Assembly: GCA_014885115.2 (NCBI GenBank)
Contig: WKLE02001128.1
Span: 4,801-18,409 of the forward strand
Reading direction: 5' to 3'
DNA: 13,609 nucleotides
Origin: Asterionellopsis glacialis
Taxonomy: Eukaryota > Bacillariophyta > Plagiogrammaphyceae > Rhaphoneidales > Asterionellopsidaceae
Shown here: piece after piece, positions 1-6,402 of the stretch
How the letters are laid out: every line of letters starts with the position of its first letter
Position numbering within the stretch: the stretch's first letter is position 1
The notes under the pieces: model-generated
Told to the model about the DNA's origin: nothing
Databases searched by the model: none
What the model saw: only the letters and a program-made list of their open reading frames with translations
Program-made: the position numbers and the translations under genes

Positions 1-474
1 GCATGAAATATCACGTACCGGTACCTGGGTAAGACTGAAAATGCGATGCTTTTGACACACGAGAGGCCCTACATTCACAAAAATGACGTGTCTGCCTCAG
101 AGATCTATCTCATCCGCGCTCCTTATAGTCGTGGTCTAAATAGCCACCCGGTGAGTGTTACATACATCTCTCTCTCATAAACTCATAAAACAAAAAATAA
201 CATCAACTCTAGAGAGACTACAGGAAGTGTCGCGCCATTTTTTGAATACTTTTTCGGCGCCGATACAGAAACATTTTCATCGCAAACCATCATCTCTCAC
301 CATACCGGTAGGTCCTACACCTTGTCATAGAGGACGACGTTGATGTGATACAATTAAAACTAGAGAAAAGAATTGCAAAGACGAAAAGAAGACATAAATC
401 ATACGCAGTAGCTCGAAACGATACCCACAGCAAACAAAAACAAATAACAAATCATTGAATCATATTATTGTAAA
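1..474. other. Non-coding 5' region upstream of the RING-BRCT gene
   Basis: No convincing coding sequence is visible. The only open frame (155-343, plus strand) is short, of unusual composition and matches no family I recognise. The stretch holds a TGACGT half-site at 84-89, a CT-rich patch near 168-176 and a GC-rich patch at about 231-263 (GCGCCATTTTT and TTTTTCGGCGCC) that only loosely resembles E2F sites. It presumably contains the promoter and 5' UTR of the gene starting at 475; an A-rich leader directly precedes that ATG. Confidence 0.5.
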
Positions 475-2571
475 ATGGCAGAAAAAACGTATTCTTTACC
501 ACCACCACCGAAATTAAAGTTGGATTCCCAAAAGGCAACTCCCGCCATGGTGCAATCGTTAGATGAATTGAGATCATCATTGTTCTGTCCATTATGCAAT
601 CAAATGCTACGTCAACCATCGACGTTAAGTTGTGGTCATAATTTTTGTTTAGAATGTATTGAACACTATACATGCAATGCTTGGAACTGTCCTGTCGTGG
701 GGTGTGGCATGCCTGTCACCGTCCGTGGTGGACGTGATGGATCTTACCTTAAAATTAACCCACAATTGGAAACAGTTGTAACCTCCTTGGATACGATATG
801 CCAAACATTAAATGCTGCTCCCAATGAATGGTGGAAAGAACCACAACCCGAAGTACCCGCTGAATTGGAAGAACAAGTCAATGATACCTTACGTCAAGAT
901 GATGATGACAACATTATGGAGATGGAAGACAGCGAAGAGTTCTTTGATGCTGAAGCAAATAACGATAAAGACGAAGAAGTAGGAGGAATGATAGATTTCC
1001 AAATGGGTACTACTGGGAGTGATGATGAAGACAATGACAATCATATCGAGGGATATGATGATAAAAATGAGAATGATGCTTTCGTACCACCACCCAATGC
1101 TGTTGCTGCTGCAAGTTACGCTAGTACTGCTGCTAGTCAAGAAGATGATTCTCAAAAAACAGTTAAATTTCGTGCCCCTACCATTCCTTCAAGTTCCTCC
1201 TATTCCGTAAATACTGGTGGTGGTATTTCTCCATCCTCCTCTTGTACATCCTTGGGATCACCTACTGTCGACGATGCACCTACTAGCAGACTGTCTACTG
1301 TGAATGAAAGCACTAGTCCTACTACGAATATGAGTTGTATCCTACCTTCTCAATCACCTGGATTTTCACCTATTGCAGGGTCACAATTACAACAACAACA
1401 AAGTATTACTACTAGGACAATCGTCCGACCTGCTGTTGGATTGCCACAGGAAGAAGTAACCACAATCGATGAATTAATATCGTCCACAAAACAGACAAGT
1501 AATAGCAATCGAAAAGAAGAAGAAGAACAAACTCAACAAGCATTATTCTTTACATCTGCTTTAACCAATGCTGACAAACACATTGTGATGGACTTACTTG
1601 CAGAGGAGGAGGAAACTGGACTGAAATTATTGCTTGGTGATAATGCAAATGATTTGGAAGAGGACAATATGATTGATGTTGAAACTGATATGAGTATGGT
1701 TGAGTTCTTATCCAAATTACAAAATGAAGAAACAAACACTACAAAATTAGTGGGAATTTGTACAAATGCTGAATTTGAAACTGGTGATGGATATTTAGTA
1801 CCAAGAACATTTGGATATTTAGTGGCTGTAGCATGTGGAATGCAATTACGGTATATCAATATCCTTCAAGATATGCATAAACAATCCAAGAATAAGAACC
1901 AAAGAACATCATGGTGGAATAGTGTATGTCAAGAACCTAAATATCAAATTATTGGTGATGTCGATGCTACAACTATGAATGCACCGCAACGGGCAATGGA
2001 AAATCATACTCTTGACTGCCGTGGTAGTAGTACTACCGGGACATCACTTTTGAAGGGATATACAATCTTGATTCATGGTGATTTTGATTTAATTCCACCT
2101 AAACGATCACGTCATGGTCGTGGTATTACAGGACGTAAACGATCACGAACAAAAAATGATGTTGCTAGTAGTGACAACACGAACGCCACCAACAATACAA
2201 TGTACAGCAAACGACGCGTTAAATGTTTGTTGCAATTATGCGGTGCACGTGTTTATGACTTGGAAGAAGCAATAGTAGATACCGATGAGGAGGTTGATGC
2301 TCTCTTTTCGAAAAAAGAAGATGATTCGTCCAAGGTGGCTATATTGGTCCGTCCGCATCCAAAAGTACGTGATTGGCGTGCTGTCCAAAAGACCTTGACA
2401 GACTCATCTAACTTATTTCAAAACAATACTAACGGAACTGCTAATATTGTCAATGGAAATTGGCTTTTGGATAGTATTAGCAATTTTGAAGTCATGGACT
2501 TTGATCCATACAAACAACCTACATTAAAGAAGAACATCAGTCGAAAAAGCAAATGGAAAAATGATTTATAA
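475..2571 (+). CDS. RING finger and tandem BRCT protein, BRCA1/BARD1 type
   Basis: A 698-residue nuclear protein, probably a ubiquitin E3 ligase acting in DNA double-strand-break repair. The N-terminal C3HC4 RING has C38, C41, C53, H55, C58, C61, C72 and C77, with the last Cys pair spaced by four residues rather than two. It is followed by an NPQLETVV helix like the one after the BARD1/BRCA1 RING. Residues about 130-430 are a low-complexity acidic and Ser/Thr/Gln-rich linker. The C-terminus holds two BRCT repeats: the first at about 423-500, with RTFGYLVAVACG (444 on), resembling the helix of BRCA1 BRCT1; the second from about 525, with LLKGYTILIHGDF, VKCLLQLCGA and a closing WLLDS at W663. 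A basic KRSRHGRGITGRKRSR stretch (about 543-558) lies inside BRCT2 and could be a nuclear signal. No ankyrin repeats are visible, unlike animal BARD1, so I cannot choose between BRCA1 and BARD1. The gene is intronless. AATAAA lies at 2581, ten bases after the stop. Confidence 0.85.
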   Translation: MAEKTYSLPPPPKLKLDSQKATPAMVQSLDELRSSLFCPLCNQMLRQPSTLSCGHNFCLECIEHYTCNAWNCPVVGCGMPVTVRGGRDGSYLKINPQLETVVTSLDTICQTLNAAPNEWWKEPQPEVPAELEEQVNDTLRQDDDDNIMEMEDSEEFFDAEANNDKDEEVGGMIDFQMGTTGSDDEDNDNHIEGYDDKNENDAFVPPPNAVAAASYASTAASQEDDSQKTVKFRAPTIPSSSSYSVNTGGGISPSSSCTSLGSPTVDDAPTSRLSTVNESTSPTTNMSCILPSQSPGFSPIAGSQLQQQQSITTRTIVRPAVGLPQEEVTTIDELISSTKQTSNSNRKEEEEQTQQALFFTSALTNADKHIVMDLLAEEEETGLKLLLGDNANDLEEDNMIDVETDMSMVEFLSKLQNEETNTTKLVGICTNAEFETGDGYLVPRTFGYLVAVACGMQLRYINILQDMHKQSKNKNQRTSWWNSVCQEPKYQIIGDVDATTMNAPQRAMENHTLDCRGSSTTGTSLLKGYTILIHGDFDLIPPKRSRHGRGITGRKRSRTKNDVASSDNTNATNNTMYSKRRVKCLLQLCGARVYDLEEAIVDTDEEVDALFSKKEDDSSKVAILVRPHPKVRDWRAVQKTLTDSSNLFQNNTNGTANIVNGNWLLDSISNFEVMDFDPYKQPTLKKNISRKSKWKNDL

Positions 2572-2580
2572 AATTTAAAA

Positions 2581-2586
2581 AATAAA
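2581..2586 (+). terminator. Candidate poly(A) signal AATAAA of the RING-BRCT gene
   Basis: AATAAA ten bases after the TAA stop, in an A/T-rich 3' flank. The 144-bp space to the convergent MYND gene also holds a CT-rich run (about 2678-2704). On the minus strand another AATAAA (2710-2715) directly follows the MYND stop codon. Use of these hexamers in this organism is assumed. Confidence 0.35.
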
Positions 2587-2715
2587 CCTTGATTCAAAGG
2601 AGTTGTATTGATTCATACTAGAGTAAGTTATCATAGAATCGGATGATCGATCCCTTGCTTTTTCAATGGATCACCATCTCATTCTCTCTCTTTCTCTTTT
2701 TTCGATTAATTTATT

Positions 2716-3513
2716 TTAAATATCATCTAAATTAAGTTGAAGTGCACCAGCTGTACTGTCGGCATAATAACTTTTACCCAAGCTTTTACATATACCATAA
2801 TCTGGTGTGAGAGGGGCGACACCTAGAGCCACATGTCCACAACGGAATCTCATTAATAGAACAACACTTGCCTTGTCATTGTATTCTTCTACAGCATTTT
2901 GTAATTTCGTCCGTACCGATGCTAATTCAAAGTCATCTTTACATACTTCCGAATCATATTCACCAACTGTTAAAAAGTGCAATAAGACTGCACGTGGTGT
3001 ACGTTGTATAGGTTGTCCATAGGAGTTTTTGTTTGGTGTGGGTAAAGATAACTCTGCCAAGGTACAATCACTTTGAACAAACATAAATCCTTTACCAACA
3101 ATAGATGTTTTTTCAACAGCATATGGACATGCATAAAAACGTACACGAGCAAAGATATCTTGACGTGCAGAAGCTTGGTCCTCTTCTTTGGTAATCTTCA
3201 TGTTTGTACCAACACGTGCAAATGCATCACATGAAAATTTGTGTCCGATACCTGTACCATTCCCACCTTTCCAGTCTTTCACTTGACACTCTCTTGAACA
3301 ATACGTAGCTACATGACATTTTGCACATTTCTTTCCAGTGTTATCGGGTAGCGATTTACCACACCCGAAACAAACTACTTCTTTCGTTTCGCCCAATTCT
3401 TCTTTGGCATCTTCATATCCTAATTCTAAACATTGTTTCCATTCAATTGAAGCGGATGGTGGTTTCACAACAGACTTCACCTTTTCTTGCGTTTCAGGTG
3501 CACTATGAATCAT
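2716..3513 (-). CDS. MYND zinc-finger protein with unrecognised C-terminal domain
   Basis: A 265-residue protein. A MYND-type zinc finger, normally a protein-protein interaction module, is plain at residues 48-95: C48, C51, C63, C66, C72, C76, H91 and C95, with the family's YCSRECQ and W signatures. The W-to-H spacing is widened by a Gly-rich GGNGTGIG insert. Residues about 110-265 form a well-behaved globular sequence (for example ARVRFYACPYAV, RAVLLHFLTVGEYD, VVLLMRFRCGHVALGVAPL) that I cannot assign to a family; there is no SET domain, so this is not a SMYD methyltransferase. The gene is convergent with the RING-BRCT gene and divergent from SET1. Upstream of the ATG, on the coding strand, TTCTTCTTTTGTAG resembles a 3' splice site, so a 5' UTR intron or an extra upstream exon is possible. 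Function unknown. Confidence 0.75.
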   Translation of the reverse strand: MIHSAPETQEKVKSVVKPPSASIEWKQCLELGYEDAKEELGETKEVVCFGCGKSLPDNTGKKCAKCHVATYCSRECQVKDWKGGNGTGIGHKFSCDAFARVGTNMKITKEEDQASARQDIFARVRFYACPYAVEKTSIVGKGFMFVQSDCTLAELSLPTPNKNSYGQPIQRTPRAVLLHFLTVGEYDSEVCKDDFELASVRTKLQNAVEEYNDKASVVLLMRFRCGHVALGVAPLTPDYGICKSLGKSYYADSTAGALQLNLDDI

Positions 3514-4119
3514 GATCTGTCGCCTTCTACAAAAGAAGAATTACTGTGAGTTAAAAATTAGCAGAGCAGGAAAATGCACAGCACTTGTTTGGGAGATGAC
3601 AACTGAGCTGTTGTTGTTGCTGCAGCAGACTATGACCTATTGGATTCTTCTAGATAAATAGCGGACAAGGAATTTCTTTCTGTGATGTTGCAAGTTGCGA
3701 GTTGCGAGTGGTGGGAGAAAATGTGTGGAAGAACACTCAGTGGCGATCAAACGGACGGACGCATACATTTTGTGAACACTTTGTGATAGTGACGTCACCG
3801 GAATCGCCAACAGAGAGACTGGCCGTTGAACAGGATATACGTACAGACTGTCAATACATATATGGTACAATGAAAGTCAAACAGATCAAAATTATGTGGG
3901 TCGTTTCAAATCTTTTTGAAAAATTTGTCAACAGGATCATCAGTAATGTCTGGACGTACCATAAGTAAGATATCGTATCTTGTTATAGGTAGCAATTTTT
4001 GCTATCTCGACCATCGCAGGAACAGGCAGAATGAACACTTCTTGTCTTCTTTGAGAAACCCAGACTCAAAACACAAAAGCAAGCCGACAACACTGTATTG
4101 TTCTATTTCTTTCAAGACG
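3514..4119. other. Divergent promoter region between the MYND and SET1 genes
   Basis: A 606-bp space between two genes transcribed away from each other. It contains a GTTGTTGTTGCTGCAGCAG stretch (3611-3629), GTTGCGAGTTGCGAG (3695-3709) and a perfect GTGACGTCAC palindrome (3789-3798). The SET1 reading frame stays open upstream to an ATG at 3916. Other open frames here (3637-3870 minus, 3702-3968 plus) overlap each other and look spurious. Confidence 0.5.
3789..3798. promoter_or_regulatory. CRE-like palindrome GTGACGTCAC
   Basis: Ten-base perfect palindrome containing TGACGTCA, the full bZIP/CRE site. It lies 322 bp upstream of the preferred SET1 start and 276 bp upstream of the MYND start. 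TGACGT elements are known to mediate CO2/cAMP and light responses of a carbonic-anhydrase promoter in the diatom Phaeodactylum, so control of the neighbouring plastid gene is plausible. The site is seen; the role is inferred. Confidence 0.35.
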
Positions 4120-5916
4120 ATGGTAAATGACTATACCAACAGCCGTTTCAATATGGTGGCGACAATAATAATAAACATAATACTTGTGAGTTTCATAGGG
4201 GGTCTTGAAACAACTACAGCTTTTACACCATCACCATCGTCACGTTCAAATAAGGAATCGCATCGAATCAAATGGACAAATTCACAAGATCCATTCATTT
4301 GGAATCCTCAGGAGCAACTCACTACGTCGAGTAATACTCCACTCTTTACTCCAAAGGAAAATCTAAAAATAAATCAAGATGTTAATACAGGAATACAGAA
4401 TTACAAAGAAATGATCCAATGGGCTTTGGACTTGGAGAGTATTGATTCTTCTTCGAATGTCGTGTCTATCGGACCTTCCAAATGTGGGCATGGATACGGT
4501 TTGTACACCAATTGCAATATTAAACAAGGCGAAACACTATTTGAAATTCCATCTTCAAAATGCCTCACGTTAACACAAGCTTGGGGTCATCCAACTCGTG
4601 GAAAAGCTTTCAGAACCATGACTGACGATGATAGTGATCAAAATAATGCTGTCTTGGCAACATTCTTAGCTAGTGAAATTTTATCTGAACATAATGCGAT
4701 TGATGATGGGGACAACAAATGTAACGCTCTTTCGAAATTTCATCCATATTTGACAACAATCCCTACGGAGAAAGGTTCCAAAGAACAAGATCATATTTTA
4801 TGGTGGACAGATGAAGAACTCATGTCCAAACTGGGTCATGACTCACCTTCCTACAAGAATGCAATGGCATTACGAGAATGGGTCGATGATATGAGAGATA
4901 TCGTTACAGGTTTGTTGGTTACAGATTTAATTGATAAAGATCAAAGTGTATCTATATTAGAAGTACGGAATGCAATCACAGCCTCCTTTGTGAATGTGTT
5001 GTCACGATCATTACGTGATGAAACGATCGAGGATGGACAACGTATGGTCCCACTCCTTGATATGGCACAACATTCCGACAAACCCAATATTAGGTACAGT
5101 ACATCATCGTCGTCAGGATCAGTAGTTGTCAAGGCAACACGTGATTTGAAGGCTGGAGAAGAGCTTACTTTGGAATACGCAAATGAGTTGACGGAAGAAG
5201 AATTCTTTGTTGTCTTTGGTTTCATCCCTCTACCTGTAAAAGAACATAGATCTCCGAAATCTACTAGACCTCAACAAACATATACTATACCAAGAACATC
5301 ATCACTCGTTCCTATCAATGATGATACTGTTCGATTTACAGCGGGACTGTTAGGTGCAGCCTTTGGATGTTCTGTGGGTGGTTTAGTTGGAGGTGCCATT
5401 ATGGCGGCTGCGTTGAATTATGCAAGTCGTGATAAAGATGGTGACATTGGAAGTATTATCCAAAATGCATCCAAGGCAACATTACAATCTTGCAATTATG
5501 TCATGTTAGAAACTACCAACAATGAAGTTTACAAAAATGCACAAATGACGTTACAATCTGGATTACAGCAATTGAAGGAAAAAGAAAACAACCCAAACAT
5601 TGATTTGAATGCTGTGGAAAGGGCTGAACTACAAGTTTTGAAAGCTTCCCAACGTTTAGGTGATTTATTGTTCCATGAGTATGATATCCTTAACGCGGGT
5701 AGTATTGCACTTGGTACTGTAGGGGACTTGGTAGAGGAAGCTATTAATGGAGTGAAAAAGGCAACATCAAATTTGAATGATGATGAATTTGAAGATACCT
5801 TTGGATTTCAACGTGAAGAATCACCATTGACTCCATCAAGAGAAGAAATCTCTCATAAGAATAAAGATTATGTGAATGGAAACAAACACAAGAATAAAAG
5901 CCATCACATCGATTAG
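4120..5916 (+). CDS. SET1: plastid-targeted SET-domain lysine methyltransferase with glycine-rich C-terminal module
   Basis: A 598-residue protein of the Rubisco-LSMT/SETD3-like SET class, which transfers methyl groups from SAM to protein lysines (or histidine in SETD3). The hydrophobic VATIIINIILVSFIGG followed by TTTAF|TPSPSS is a diatom bipartite plastid signal. The SET region spans about 115-370: GYGLYT, GETLFEIPS, the I-helix insert rich in WWT and REWVDDMRDI, VPLLDMAQHSDKPN (Q317 where the family has Asn; H318), and GEELTLEYAN with the catalytic Tyr (Y353). After PLPV the protein gains a domain absent from its paralogue SET2: a Gly/Ala-rich hydrophobic segment (about 404-435, GLLGAAFGCSVGGLVGGA) and helical sequence to about 560, then a charged tail. 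The frame opens at 3916, but the start at 4120 is chosen because SET2 has the same MVN...FNM onset and because the signal peptide is then near-terminal; M80 (4153) is an alternative. The substrate is unknown. Confidence 0.8.
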   Translation: MVNDYTNSRFNMVATIIINIILVSFIGGLETTTAFTPSPSSRSNKESHRIKWTNSQDPFIWNPQEQLTTSSNTPLFTPKENLKINQDVNTGIQNYKEMIQWALDLESIDSSSNVVSIGPSKCGHGYGLYTNCNIKQGETLFEIPSSKCLTLTQAWGHPTRGKAFRTMTDDDSDQNNAVLATFLASEILSEHNAIDDGDNKCNALSKFHPYLTTIPTEKGSKEQDHILWWTDEELMSKLGHDSPSYKNAMALREWVDDMRDIVTGLLVTDLIDKDQSVSILEVRNAITASFVNVLSRSLRDETIEDGQRMVPLLDMAQHSDKPNIRYSTSSSSGSVVVKATRDLKAGEELTLEYANELTEEEFFVVFGFIPLPVKEHRSPKSTRPQQTYTIPRTSSLVPINDDTVRFTAGLLGAAFGCSVGGLVGGAIMAAALNYASRDKDGDIGSIIQNASKATLQSCNYVMLETTNNEVYKNAQMTLQSGLQQLKEKENNPNIDLNAVERAELQVLKASQRLGDLLFHEYDILNAGSIALGTVGDLVEEAINGVKKATSNLNDDEFEDTFGFQREESPLTPSREEISHKNKDYVNGNKHKNKSHHID

Positions 5917-6402
5917 AAGATCATGTGAAGTAATGGTAGGCGTTGATATCACAAACTCTTTCATATACATGTTGTGACCGTACACTCTAGAAGTAGAATT
6001 TAAACATCGACAAGATAATATAATTAATACATTGACTCAACCACAACCATTACCACATGAGTGCGAAGAACCTTACGGTCCAAACTAATCTAACCTTTGT
6101 TCTTTAGTGTAGACATACTCCATCACATTAAAAAAAATGGTTGCCGCATCGTACCACTGAAAACGATTTGGAGCCTGCGGAGGCCCTGTTTTATACAGAA
6201 TGAAGTGTGGGTGAGAATCAAAAGTATATCCAGAAGACGACAACACTTCACAAGAAAAGTTATTCAATATTGCTAACATTATTTATGTAGTTAGATAGTA
6301 GGACTAGAGTATCGAAGAATCACCAGTTTTAGAATACCAAGAGAGAGCCGTATGGCAACGGGTATTCTACTTTTTAAGTTCTTCCTTGCCTGTTTCAAAT
6401 AT
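5917..6402. other. Intergenic region between convergent SET1 and exchanger genes
   Basis: A 486-bp A/T-rich space separating two convergent 3' ends. It presumably holds both 3' UTRs. No strong poly(A) hexamer stands out. The only open frame worth mention is the short minus-strand frame 6085-6279, listed separately. Confidence 0.45.
6085..6279 (-). CDS. Doubtful 64-residue open frame or gene remnant
   Basis: A minus-strand open frame in the space between convergent genes. Its composition is more protein-like than most intergenic frames (GYTFDSHPHFILYKTG, RFQWYDAATIFFNVMEYV, a basic/acidic tail), but I recognise no family. An in-frame stop lies two codons before the ATG, so any longer gene would need splicing. 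It could be a small gene, a decayed exon or chance. Low confidence. Confidence 0.15.
   Translation of the reverse strand: MLAILNNFSCEVLSSSGYTFDSHPHFILYKTGPPQAPNRFQWYDAATIFFNVMEYVYTKEQRLD

Noticed and set aside
15..24. GTACCGGTAC palindrome at the left edge resembling ACCGGTAC near the right edge
   Set aside because: The right copy is part of a coding exon/splice-donor junction (ATACCG|GTACGT); the match is short and best explained by chance.
231..263. E2F-like sites upstream of the RING-BRCT gene
   Set aside because: GCGCCATT and TTCGGCGC each miss the TTTSSCGC consensus, so regulation by E2F is not supported.
155..343. Short plus-strand frame at the left edge
   Set aside because: Unusual composition, no family resemblance, and it lies in the likely promoter or leader of the RING-BRCT gene.
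2807..3022. Plus-strand open frames opposite the MYND gene
   Set aside because: They are shadows of a well-supported coding strand with an intact zinc-finger motif.
4941..5225. Minus-strand open frame of 94 codons opposite SET1, similar to plus-strand frames 11151-11414 and 11421-11720 opposite SET2
   Set aside because: The similarity of these antisense frames follows automatically from the conserved sense sequence of the two SET genes; they have no independent coding signature, and the SET2 counterpart is split by a stop.
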